14,650 nucleotides of DNA from an uncultured Alphaproteobacteria bacterium (GTDB lineage Bacteria > Pseudomonadota > Alphaproteobacteria > RF32 > CAG-239). The DNA is taken from contig CAKQMD010000035.1 of NCBI GenBank assembly GCA_934254925.1, forward strand, positions 1-14,650, in the 5' to 3' direction. A model generated the notes under the pieces. It was not told where the DNA came from. It was given only the letters and a program-made list of their open reading frames with translations, and did no database searches. The stretch's first letter is position 1; every line of letters starts with the position of its first letter. The translations under genes and the position numbers were made by a program. Positions 1 through 7,180 of the stretch are shown piece by piece.

Positions 1-15
1 GAAATGAGAATTCTC

Positions 16-128
16 CTCAAAAGCCTTGCAAGCTTTTTCCTCAGCCTATCTCACTTTTTGGATATAATCTATTGAACCCAGATCAGTCTATTTAGACAGA
101 AAAAAGCCCCTCGTCGAGGGGCTTTTTT
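16..128 (-). repeat. Terminator-linked dispersed repeat, left copy
   Basis: Read on the minus strand this copy starts with the aspS terminator hairpin, continues with tgtctaa, then a 16-base variable spacer, then the core tcaatagattatatccaaaa (plus-strand 56-75), then about 11 variable bases, then a block beginning ctgagg and containing ttgcaag (16-44). The same modules in the same order and nearly the same spacing occur at 14527-14641 on the plus strand. The core is identical at 20 of 20 bases and the last block at 24 of 29. The two copies are therefore inverted relative to each other and lie at the two ends of the window. No open reading frame occurs inside. I infer a dispersed non-coding repeat family. 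Confidence 0.8.
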
Positions 129-129
129 T
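100..129 (-). terminator. Rho-independent terminator of aspS
   Basis: A near-perfect palindrome, agcccctcg / cgaggggct, is flanked by an A-run and a T-run, giving a GC-rich stem and a U-tract on the minus strand. It overlaps the aspS stop codon (TAA at 130-128), so it must terminate aspS. The T-tract on the opposite strand makes it potentially bidirectional. Confidence 0.92.
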
Positions 130-1900
130 ACTTTTTATCGTCTTCTACGACTTTGATATGCAGTTCGTCTAATTGCTGCTGCGTAACAAAATTCGGCGCT
201 TGCATCATCAAATCCTGTGCCTTGCCGTTCAGAGGGAAGAGGATCACGTCACGAATAATCGGTTCATCCAAAAGCAACATAATCAGGCGATCCATTCCGA
301 AAGCCGACCCGGCGTGAGGCGGTGCGCCGAACTTGAAGGCGCTGATCATGCCGCCAAACTTACTGTCGACGACAGAATGGTCATAACCGGCGATTTCAAA
401 TGCTTTGTACATAATTTCCGGCTTATGGTTTCGGACGGCGCCGGACAACAGCTCAACGCCGTTGCAGACAAAGTCGTATTGATAAGCCAAAATATCCAAC
501 GGATTTTTGTTTTCCAAGGCGTCCATTCCGCCCTGCGGCATGGAAAAAGGATTATGCGAAAATTCGACGGCGCCGGTTTCCTCGTTTTCTTCATAGAAGG
601 GAAAATCAACCACCCAGCACATTTTGAAGGCGTTGGAATCAACCAGACCGAGTTCCTCGCCGACTTTGTTGCGGACCCGTCCGGTGAATTTGTCAAATTT
701 GACGCCCTTGCCGGCCATAAACAAAATAGCGTCACCGTCCTCGGCACCGAGCGTCTGTTTGAGGCAAGACATCTTTTCTTCGCCGAAAAACTTGGCAATG
801 CCTTTATAACCGCCGGGAACCAAAGCGATGTATGCCAAGCCGCCCATGCCTTCTTCTTTGGCGTAGGCGTCGAGTTTGTCAAAAAAGGAGCGGGGCTTGT
901 CGGCGATTCCTTTGACCACGATGGCACGAATAAAGGCGCCTTCGGCCACCTTGCCGTCATAGACGCCGAAACCGGATTCGCCGAATAAGGCCGTTGCGTC
1001 CTGAATAACCAGCGGGTTGCGCAGATCCGGCTTGTCCGAGCCGTATTTCAGCATGGCTTCACGGAAGGGAATACGGATATAAGGAGCCTGATCCACGGTT
1101 TTGCCGTTGGCAAATTCGTTAAAAATCGAGCCCAGGCAATGTTCAATCACCTCAAAAACTTCATCCTGACCGACAAAACTCATCTCCATGTCCATCTGAT
1201 AAAATTCGCCGGGAGAACGGTCCGCCCGCGGATCTTCGTCACGAAAACAGGGAGCAATCTGGAAATAGCGGTCAAAACCCGAAACCATCAAAAGCTGCTT
1301 AAACTGTTGCGGCGCTTGCGGCAAAGCGTAAAAACGCCCCGGATTCAAACGCGAAGGAACCAAAAAGTCCCTGGCGCCTTCGGGAGAGGAGGCAGTTAAA
1401 ATCGGCGTTTGATATTCGGTGAAACCCATTTCGCTCATCAATTGGCGAGTCCGGGCAATGACCTTAGAGCGCAATAAAATGTTATTATGAATGCGCTCTT
1501 TGCGCAAATCGAGAAAACGATATTTTAGACGGATTTCTTCAGGGGCGTCGTCTTCAATGGAAACCTGGAAAGGCAAAACCTCCGCTTCGGAATGAACTTC
1601 CAGTCCGGAAATCTGCAGTTCGATTTCGCCGGTGGGCATATCTTTGTTGATGTTGCCGCCGCGGGTGATGACCGTTCCTTCCAGTCCGATGACGGATTCG
1701 ACGCGCAAAGCGTTGATGCGTTCAAAAAGAGGCGACTTATCGTCAACAACGCATTGGGTAATACCGTAATGGTCTCGCAAATCGATAAAACAAAGACTTC
1801 CCAAATTGCGTTTGCGGTGAATCCAGCCGGCCAGCTTGACTTTTTTGTTAATGTCGGAGCCGCGGAGTTCGCCGCAGGTGTGAGTACGATAATTCTGCAT
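128..1900 (-). CDS. aspS: Aspartyl-tRNA synthetase (AspRS), bacterial type
   Basis: A class II aminoacyl-tRNA synthetase that charges tRNA with aspartate using ATP, in the cytosol. The 590 residues match the usual bacterial length including the GAD insertion. An N-terminal OB-fold anticodon-binding domain (about 1-110, GWIHRKRNLGSLCFIDLRD) is followed by class II motif 2 (FRDEDPRADRSPGEFYQMD, 219-237, with the extra SPG typical of alphaproteobacteria) and motif 3 (GSAFGMDRL, 531-539). The start is supported by an AGAGG ribosome-binding site about 8 bases upstream of ATG. The gene is monocistronic, ends in a terminator, and diverges from ruvA. At the two positions reported to separate aspartate-specific from non-discriminating enzymes it has Leu33 (discriminating-like) and Gly82 (non-discriminating-like, where E. 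coli has Lys), so its tRNA-Asn behaviour is open. Identity is secure. Confidence 0.98.
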   Translation of the reverse strand: MQNYRTHTCGELRGSDINKKVKLAGWIHRKRNLGSLCFIDLRDHYGITQCVVDDKSPLFERINALRVESVIGLEGTVITRGGNINKDMPTGEIELQISGLEVHSEAEVLPFQVSIEDDAPEEIRLKYRFLDLRKERIHNNILLRSKVIARTRQLMSEMGFTEYQTPILTASSPEGARDFLVPSRLNPGRFYALPQAPQQFKQLLMVSGFDRYFQIAPCFRDEDPRADRSPGEFYQMDMEMSFVGQDEVFEVIEHCLGSIFNEFANGKTVDQAPYIRIPFREAMLKYGSDKPDLRNPLVIQDATALFGESGFGVYDGKVAEGAFIRAIVVKGIADKPRSFFDKLDAYAKEEGMGGLAYIALVPGGYKGIAKFFGEEKMSCLKQTLGAEDGDAILFMAGKGVKFDKFTGRVRNKVGEELGLVDSNAFKMCWVVDFPFYEENEETGAVEFSHNPFSMPQGGMDALENKNPLDILAYQYDFVCNGVELLSGAVRNHKPEIMYKAFEIAGYDHSVVDSKFGGMISAFKFGAPPHAGSAFGMDRLIMLLLDEPIIRDVILFPLNGKAQDLMMQAPNFVTQQQLDELHIKVVEDDKK

Positions 1901-2000
1901 CAGTTAACCTCTTAAATTAGAAATTCTTATTCATCCATACTTCTAAAACCAAAACGGCAGAAAAGCAAGAGTAATTTGTTGTTCTGCCCCGGAGAAAAAT

Positions 2001-2066
2001 CCCCGCTTTCAGTTCTTCTTTTGTTCTTAAAGATAAAAAAGCTCTTGTTTAAGCGGGGCTTTTTGT
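2001..2066 (+). promoter_or_regulatory. Competing hairpins in the ruvA leader (terminator-like)
   Basis: The divergent aspS-ruvA gap (1901-2105) contains two structures that share bases. A terminator-like stem pairs aaaaagctc (2036-2044) with gggcttttt (2056-2064) and ends in a T-run. An alternative stem pairs ccccgctt (2001-2008) exactly with aagcgggg (2051-2058), which would consume the 3' arm of the first. No plus-strand gene lies upstream to be terminated, so this could be an attenuator for ruvAB or the end of a small RNA. The rest of the gap shows only a weak aspS promoter candidate on the minus strand. Confidence 0.45.
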
Positions 2067-2105
2067 ATAGGATGTCGGTATTGAAGTTTGAAGAAGGATG
2101 GATAA

Positions 2106-2756
2106 ATGATAGCCAAGCTTAGAGGAATTGTCGATACGCTCGCCGAAGACAACTGCATCATAGACGTCAACGGCGTCGGATACCTGGTTTACGCCTCTGC
2201 CAAAACGTTAGCCAAGCTGACGCGCAACATTGAAGTCAGTCTGTTGGTCGAAACGGTGGTTAGGGAAGACAGTCTGACGCTTTACGGCTTTTTTGATCCT
2301 TTGGAAAAAGAATGGTTCAATACCCTGACAAAGGTTCAGGGCGTGGGAGCAAAGGTCTGCCTGGCGATTTTGTCGGCTTTGACGCCGCTGCAAATGGCGC
2401 AGGCCGTTTCCGCCCAGGACAAAAACACCTTTACCCGCGCCAACGGCGTCGGTCCCAAATTGGCGGCCCGCATTGTCACCGAACTCAAAGGAAAGATCGT
2501 GTCGGTTCCGGTAAGCGAATTTGCCAGGGAGGTTAAGATGGATGCAACTGAAGAAACTGAAAACTACGTTGATAATCTGGAAGCCAGAGAGGCTGATCCA
2601 ATGAAGATGGAAGACGCTGTTTCCGCATTGGTCAACCTCGGCTACCAAAGACTTGAAGCCTACAAGGCGGTCAATGCCGCCGCTCTCAAAGAACCAGAGG
2701 CGGACATGGGTACGCTGATCCGCCTGGCTTTGAAGGAATTTGCCAAGAAGGACTAA
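2106..2756 (+). CDS. ruvA: Holliday junction branch migration protein RuvA
   Basis: RuvA binds four-way DNA junctions as a tetramer and loads RuvB motors for branch migration during recombinational repair. The 216 residues show the three RuvA domains: an N-terminal OB fold (1-62, MIAKLRGIVDTL), ending near the acidic pin E54-D55 that shapes the junction centre; paired helix-hairpin-helix motifs (VQGVGAKVCLAIL around 77-89 and ANGVGPKLAARIV around 112-124); and a C-terminal RuvB-contacting domain (165-213, ALVNLGYQRLEAYKAV) joined by a long acidic linker (about 140-165). AAGGA lies 7 bases before the ATG. ruvB follows after 3 bases, so the two are translationally coupled. The usual upstream partner ruvC is not here; aspS is divergent instead. 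Confidence 0.97.
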   Translation: MIAKLRGIVDTLAEDNCIIDVNGVGYLVYASAKTLAKLTRNIEVSLLVETVVREDSLTLYGFFDPLEKEWFNTLTKVQGVGAKVCLAILSALTPLQMAQAVSAQDKNTFTRANGVGPKLAARIVTELKGKIVSVPVSEFAREVKMDATEETENYVDNLEAREADPMKMEDAVSALVNLGYQRLEAYKAVNAAALKEPEADMGTLIRLALKEFAKKD

Positions 2757-2759
2757 GGA

Positions 2760-3821
2760 ATGGAAGAAAGAATCGTCACCCCGCGAGAACTTAACGAAGA
2801 CATGGAATCCCTCAACGCTCCGGTCAATTTGCGCCCGACTTCTTTGGCAGATTTTGTCGGACAGCGCCAGGTCTGCGAAAATCTGAAAATTTTTATTGAT
2901 GCGGCTAAAATGCGGGGCGAAGCGTTGGACCATGTGTTGCTGTTCGGCCCTCCGGGACTGGGAAAAACCACGTTGGCTTCCATTGTCGCCAAAGAGTTGG
3001 GCGTAGGGTTTCGGGCCACCTCGGCGCCGATGATCTCCAAGGCCGGAGATCTGGCTGCGATTCTGACCAATTTGGAAAGAAACGACGTCTTGTTTATTGA
3101 CGAGATTCACCGCCTTAATCCGGCGATTGAGGAAGTGTTGTATTCGGCAATGGAGGATTTTCAGCTGGACCTGATTATCGGAGAGGGACCGTCAGCCCGC
3201 TCGGTGCGCATTGATCTGCAACCCTTTACGCTGGTGGGAGCGACCACTCGTTCGGGAATGTTGTCCACCCCGTTGCGCGAACGCTTCGGCATCCCGCTGC
3301 GGTTGGACTTTTATTCCCCGGAAGAGCTCAAAAGCATAGTTTTGCGTGGCGCTCGGCTTTTGGATATGCCTTTGTCCGAGACCGGCGCTCTGGAGATTGC
3401 CAAAAGGTCGCGCGGCACGCCGCGTGTGGCCGGACGTCTGCTGCGCCGGGTGCGCGATTTTGGTGCCGTTTCGCTTTCCAGTGAAATCGACAATAAAATC
3501 GCTGATATCGCTCTGAAACGTTTGGATGTTGACAATTACGGCTTGGATGCCTTTGACCGCCGTTATTTAAATTGTATTGTCAAAAATTACGGCGGCGGTC
3601 CTGTTGGTGCCGATACTCTGGCGGCGGCCCTTTCGGAAGAACGAGACACGATTGAGGAAGTGATTGAGCCCTTTTTGCTGAAGCTTGGTTTTTTGCAAAG
3701 GACGCCGCGCGGTCGCGTCATTTCAGACCTCGGCTGTGATTATTTGGGGATTCCCAAACAGCGCAAAAGCGTCAAACAATTTGATCTCTTGGAAGGAATA
3801 GGTGAAGACAATGAGCAATGA
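2760..3821 (+). CDS. ruvB: Holliday junction branch migration ATPase RuvB
   Basis: RuvB is the AAA+ hexameric motor that pumps DNA through a RuvA-bound Holliday junction. In the 353 residues the key elements are readable: Walker A GPPGLGKT (63-70), Walker B LFIDEIHRL (111-119), sensor 1 ATTRSG (161-166), the arginine-finger segment PLRERFGI (171-178), sensor 2 in GTPRVAGRLLRR (219-230), and a C-terminal winged-helix domain (about 255-335, including GGGPVGADTLA). All catalytic residues are present, so the enzyme should be active. The ATG follows the ruvA stop directly, with AAGGA sequences across the junction. Its last codons overlap the start of ybgC. ruvA-ruvB-ybgC has no internal promoter or terminator and reads as one operon. 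Confidence 0.98.
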   Translation: MEERIVTPRELNEDMESLNAPVNLRPTSLADFVGQRQVCENLKIFIDAAKMRGEALDHVLLFGPPGLGKTTLASIVAKELGVGFRATSAPMISKAGDLAAILTNLERNDVLFIDEIHRLNPAIEEVLYSAMEDFQLDLIIGEGPSARSVRIDLQPFTLVGATTRSGMLSTPLRERFGIPLRLDFYSPEELKSIVLRGARLLDMPLSETGALEIAKRSRGTPRVAGRLLRRVRDFGAVSLSSEIDNKIADIALKRLDVDNYGLDAFDRRYLNCIVKNYGGGPVGADTLAAALSEERDTIEEVIEPFLLKLGFLQRTPRGRVISDLGCDYLGIPKQRKSVKQFDLLEGIGEDNEQ

Positions 3822-4254
3822 AGTTTTGCCCGCATCCGGCATTGTTAAAGATAAGGTGTTTTATTTTCCCGTCCGTGTTTATTATGAAGATACCGATGCC
3901 GGCGGCATCGTTTATTATGCCAATTACCTAAAATTTGCCGAACGGGCCCGAACGGAGTTCATTCGCGCCTTGGATTTCAATCAGCAGGAAGGCTTGGAAG
4001 GCGAAGACAAACACGCTTTCGCCGTTCGTCGCGTTGAGATTGATTATAAAGCGCCGGCGGTTTTGGACGATGCTTTGGTCGTTACTTGCGAAGTAAAGGA
4101 AGCCAAAGGCGCTTCTGCCGTCATGTATCAGGAAATCTGCCGCGGGGATCAAATTTTGGCGACGCTGGAAGTAAAGGTGGCCTATTTAAGTTTGGCTCAA
4201 AAACGACCGGTACGTTTGCCCGAAAGTTTGCTGGCCAAATTTAAAGCCCTGTAA
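3802..4254 (+). CDS. ybgC: YbgC-type acyl-CoA thioesterase (hotdog fold)
   Basis: A small hotdog-fold thioesterase that hydrolyses acyl-CoA esters and is normally linked to the Tol-Pal envelope system. The signature YYEDTDAGGIVYYANY (27-42) contains the catalytic aspartate, D32 here, equivalent to D18 of E. coli YbgC, followed by the conserved ERARTEFIRAL. Length (150 residues) is normal. The start is ambiguous: GTG at 3802 sits 5 bases after GGAAGG, while ATG at 3811 encodes a more usual N-terminus but is 13 bases or more from that site. Either start overlaps the ruvB stop, implying translational coupling. In many proteobacteria tolQRAB follow; here a convergent flagellin gene follows after 16 bases, so the Tol linkage is lost. 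Confidence 0.93.
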   Translation: MKTMSNEVLPASGIVKDKVFYFPVRVYYEDTDAGGIVYYANYLKFAERARTEFIRALDFNQQEGLEGEDKHAFAVRRVEIDYKAPAVLDDALVVTCEVKEAKGASAVMYQEICRGDQILATLEVKVAYLSLAQKRPVRLPESLLAKFKAL

Positions 4255-4270
4255 AAACAGTATGGGACAC

Positions 4271-6211
4271 TTAAAACAGTTTAAGGATCGACTGCGAGGC
4301 TTGTGAGGCCAAAGACAGGGAATTAACCGCCAGTTGTTGCCTGGTTTGCAGGGCCAACATATTGGCCGATTCTTGATTCATGTCCGCCAAGGTAAGCTTG
4401 TCCGCCCCTTCGGTTAAAACATTGATCAGGGAGGAGGTAAAGCTTTCCCGCGTTGTCACAATCGAATAATAACTTCCCAGCTCTTCGCTCAGAGAGCGAA
4501 TTGTGCCCAGCGCCTCGTTCAACTCATCCAGAGAAGATTGAACGTCTTCCAAATTGTGCCATTCCAGAGTGACGATGCCCAAAGCTTTGGCCGAAGCATC
4601 TTTGCCGCCGATGAACAGGCCCGACGAACGGTCTTCGTTGAAAACAATGCTCAAATCCTGCCCGTTTAGCAAGTTAATCCCCTTATATGAGCTGTCCTTG
4701 ATTAAAGAGTCATATTGTTTGATGATTTCCTGATACTGACTGGCGTCTGCCTTTTCCGAGAGTTCCTCGTCTTCAGTCATAAAATCTTCAAACACCCGGT
4801 CAAACGAAGCATGGTCAAAGCTTGGCTTAACAGATGCATCAACGGTAAAATTGCTCTCCCAACCGGTGCTGGCAGTCAGATCCGCAATGTCGCTGTTGGC
4901 CGTATAACGCCCCGACGACAAGACCATTGACGCTCCGGCGGCAAAGCTAAATTTGCAATTGGCGATGACTCTGAAACTGTTTGAGCTGAAACGCGCGTCT
5001 GCCGAGTTAATCGTCAATGTTACGCCGAAAAGGCTTCCTCCCTGTTCTGAACCGCCGTTATAAACGTTGTAGTTGGCACGGTCGTTTAATTCGATACTTT
5101 CGTTTACCACCGTCCAGCTGCCGCTGTTTTTCAAGTTCAAAACCACGTCGTCATGCAAACTGACGTCACCGGAATAAAGTTCTTTGCCCTGCAAATTGAT
5201 ACTGCTGCTTCCGTAAAAATGTACTTTGTCGCCAGTTTGGGTAGGGACGCCTAACTGTCCATAGTCGCTTTGAACATTAATCCGGCTGTCATAGACGGAA
5301 AATTCTTTGAGGTGAAAAAAACGCGTCTTTCCCAAGTCGGCGTTGACCGTTACCTCCGTCAAGGTGCCTGCGCCGACAAATGCGTTATGGTAAATCGTGT
5401 TGCTTCCGTAAGACTTGTCCAAATCCCTGATGGCGATTTTGCCGGAGTAATCTATTTTTCCCACATAGGAATCAAAAACGTTGACGTTGCCGGAGGCGTC
5501 TATGACAACATCCATATTGCTGACTGATGCCGTGGCATCGGCAGCGGAAGTGCCGCGGACAAGATAGGACTGATTGCTCCTCTCGCTTGTCAAAGCCAGG
5601 GACAGATCGGAAATGGTCGCACCGTTATTGTAGGTTATCGCCGTTCCCGTCGAACTGTCGTCCAGTTCAAAGCTCAGTTTCGAGAACTTGTTCATTTCCT
5701 TATCTTTGACGCCGTAGGCTCCGACTCCTTTGATATTTTGCCCTTCTTTCAAGGTGATGGTCGTGTTGCCCATGTCGATCTGGCCATAAATGACAATATC
5801 GCCTTTTTTGCCAGAATTAATTGCCGCCAACAGTTCGTCTTTGGTTGCAACCACCGCCGCCACGCCTTCCTGCTGCTCAAAATAAGATTTCCCCGGAATC
5901 TCAACTTTTTCCAAAGCTTGTGAAGCCACGGAAACCGCTTGCGACAAAAACGACGTTGCCGATTGCAGCGCTTCTGTTGCCGCCTTGATGGTTTGGATTG
6001 CCTGGCTCATGCCGTCCAGCAAAGTTGACAAGTCGTTGGCCCGGTTGTTCAAGGAAACAGCCGTATAATAAGAAGAAGGATTATCAATCGCGGAATTGAC
6101 TTTTAAGCCGGTGGAGAGACGATTTTGGGTCAAATCAACTTGTCCTGCAATATTCTGCAGGCTCAGCAAATTTGATCGCATCGACGCGGTTAAACTGATA
6201 CTGTTGCTCAT
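4271..6211 (-). CDS. Flagellin with large beta-helix-like insertion
   Basis: A flagellar filament subunit of 646 residues. Residues 1-105 are the flagellin N-terminal D0/D1 helices (RLSTGLKVNSAIDNPSSY at 31-48). Residues 485-545 (QYDSLIKDSSYKGINLLNG, then VFNEDRSSGLFIGG) are the D1 segment typical of alphaproteobacterial flagellins, and 550-646 is the C-terminal helical bundle ending SILKLF. Between them lies an insertion (about 118-455) of short beta-strand repeats rich in Asn, Ser, Gly and Val, opening with DELLAAINSGKKGDIVIYG, a start often seen before right-handed beta-helices. Such a domain would project from the filament surface; binding or enzymatic activity is unknown. AGGAG lies 6 bases before ATG and a good promoter precedes it. 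No other flagellar gene is nearby, so it is an orphan copy. It converges on ybgC with no evident terminator between. Confidence 0.93.
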   Translation of the reverse strand: MSNSISLTASMRSNLLSLQNIAGQVDLTQNRLSTGLKVNSAIDNPSSYYTAVSLNNRANDLSTLLDGMSQAIQTIKAATEALQSATSFLSQAVSVASQALEKVEIPGKSYFEQQEGVAAVVATKDELLAAINSGKKGDIVIYGQIDMGNTTITLKEGQNIKGVGAYGVKDKEMNKFSKLSFELDDSSTGTAITYNNGATISDLSLALTSERSNQSYLVRGTSAADATASVSNMDVVIDASGNVNVFDSYVGKIDYSGKIAIRDLDKSYGSNTIYHNAFVGAGTLTEVTVNADLGKTRFFHLKEFSVYDSRINVQSDYGQLGVPTQTGDKVHFYGSSSINLQGKELYSGDVSLHDDVVLNLKNSGSWTVVNESIELNDRANYNVYNGGSEQGGSLFGVTLTINSADARFSSNSFRVIANCKFSFAAGASMVLSSGRYTANSDIADLTASTGWESNFTVDASVKPSFDHASFDRVFEDFMTEDEELSEKADASQYQEIIKQYDSLIKDSSYKGINLLNGQDLSIVFNEDRSSGLFIGGKDASAKALGIVTLEWHNLEDVQSSLDELNEALGTIRSLSEELGSYYSIVTTRESFTSSLINVLTEGADKLTLADMNQESANMLALQTRQQLAVNSLSLASQASQSILKLF

Positions 6212-6238
6212 TTATCTCTCCTGGATCTTAATATACTC

Positions 6239-6267
6239 AATATATCACAAATCCCAAGAGAGATCAA
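6239..6267 (-). promoter_or_regulatory. Promoter of the flagellin gene (extended -10)
   Basis: On the minus strand TTGATC, a 17-base spacer and TATATT are preceded by TG one base before the -10, giving an extended -10 sigma-70-type promoter. The predicted start lies about 20 bases before the flagellin ATG. I see no sigma-28 or sigma-54 flagellar promoter, which is unusual for a flagellin. Confidence 0.65.
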
Positions 6268-6285
6268 CATTTTGTCAACATATAA

Positions 6286-6306
6286 TGATATATTATCAGA
6301 TAATAT
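6286..6306. promoter_or_regulatory. AT-rich overlapping dyads upstream of flagellin promoter
   Basis: A perfect 8-base dyad, atattatc-a-gataatat (6290-6306), overlaps a second one, tgata-tat-tatca (6286-6298). They lie between the ymdB stop and the flagellin promoter, about 65 bases upstream of the predicted start. This is a possible operator for an unknown regulator, or just AT-rich DNA. Confidence 0.35.
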
Positions 6307-6317
6307 GGACGGAAAAA

Positions 6318-7127
6318 TTAGTCGTTTTTCGGCTGATTGAGGATCGGCAGTTGAAAAGGCAATATTTTTTTTGCCAAACCGTTGTGATCGTCCGTTTCAA
6401 TCAAAACGCCGCAGACTGTTCCGCTGCCTTTGGCCGGTACCAGACGGCCGCCGGTATAGCGACGGTTAAGGCGGTTAATCGGTTCCTCTTTTTCAAAGCC
6501 GATGACCGAATTATAATCGCCGCACATGCCGACGTCGGTCATATAAGCCGTGCCTTTTTCCAACAGGCGGGCGTCGGCGGTGGGCACATGCGTGTGAGAG
6601 CCGATGACGGCCGAAACGCGTCCGTCCAAATAATGGCCCAGCGTTAATTTTTCGGCAGTGATTTCGGCATGTACGTCCACAAAAATCGCCGCCGCGTTGC
6701 CGCCGAGCTTATATTGATTCAACAACTGGTCCAAAGCGCGGGCCGGACAATCGACTGCTTCCATGAAAAGGCGTCCCAAAACCTGGGTAATGACAATCTT
6801 TTTTCCCGAAGGCAGTTCGATCTCGCCGAAGCCTTTTCCCGGCAGATCGGCAGGGTAGTTGAGCGGACGGATGATTTGTTTGCTGTCGTTGAGAAAGGGA
6901 ATGATCTCGCGTTGATTCCAGACATGGTTCCCGGTCACGATAAAATCGGCGCCTTTTTCCAGGAGGTCGCGACAGATTCCCGGCGTGAGACCAAACCCGT
7001 GCGCGGCATTTTCGGCATTAACGATAATCACGTCCGGACGATAGAGATCGCGCATATTGGGAAGTTCGCGCAAAACGGCTTCGCGGCCCGGCCGGGCGAC
7101 AATGTCGCCGCAATAGATGATCTTCAC
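6318..7127 (-). CDS. ymdB: YmdB-family metallophosphoesterase (TIGR00282)
   Basis: A cytosolic binuclear-metal phosphodiesterase; the Bacillus YmdB and related proteins hydrolyse 2',3'-cyclic nucleotides. The metal-ligand motifs are all present: GDIV (7-10, D8), NAEN (37-40, E39/N40), GNHVW (66-70, N67/H68), DVHAE (151-155, H153) and GSHTHVPTAD (176-185). I place the start at the GTG at 7127 because AAGGAG (7140-7135) is 7 bases upstream of it. A TTG at 7133 would add two residues but lies only one base from that site, and the family normally begins with a short MKIIYCGD-like stretch. The gene follows the 6S RNA on the same strand. In many alphaproteobacteria 5-formyltetrahydrofolate cyclo-ligase sits between them, but it is missing here. 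Confidence 0.93.
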   Translation of the reverse strand: MKIIYCGDIVARPGREAVLRELPNMRDLYRPDVIIVNAENAAHGFGLTPGICRDLLEKGADFIVTGNHVWNQREIIPFLNDSKQIIRPLNYPADLPGKGFGEIELPSGKKIVITQVLGRLFMEAVDCPARALDQLLNQYKLGGNAAAIFVDVHAEITAEKLTLGHYLDGRVSAVIGSHTHVPTADARLLEKGTAYMTDVGMCGDYNSVIGFEKEEPINRLNRRYTGGRLVPAKGSGTVCGVLIETDDHNGLAKKILPFQLPILNQPKND

Positions 7128-7150
7128 TCTCAAGCTCCTTAGTTTTTAAG

Positions 7151-7176
7151 CAAAAAAAAGCCCCAAACAAGGGGAT
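7151..7176 (-). terminator. Terminator after the 6S RNA
   Basis: On the minus strand TCCCC, a short loop, GGGG and then C plus eight Ts form a short rho-independent terminator directly 3' of the inferred 6S RNA and just before the ymdB ribosome-binding site. The stem is only 4-5 pairs, so readthrough into ymdB is plausible. Confidence 0.7.
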
Positions 7177-7180
7177 AAAA

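Noticed and set aside
173..988. Long open frame on the plus strand opposite aspS.
   Set aside because: It is the antisense shadow of aspS, with no ribosome-binding site and no recognisable family; aspS carries all the motifs.
1901..2105. A tRNA or T-box riboswitch in the aspS-ruvA gap.
   Set aside because: No cloverleaf, no T-box sequence and no specifier-loop structure could be found.
2208..3110. 300-codon open frame on the minus strand across ruvA and ruvB.
   Set aside because: It crosses two well-conserved genes in antisense and its protein has the composition of a shadow frame.
4255..4282. Direct repeat aaaacagt flanking the ybgC-flagellin junction as a possible insertion target duplication.
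   Set aside because: The repeat is only 8 bases, lies entirely in the 3' ends of the two genes, and does not bracket the flagellin gene.
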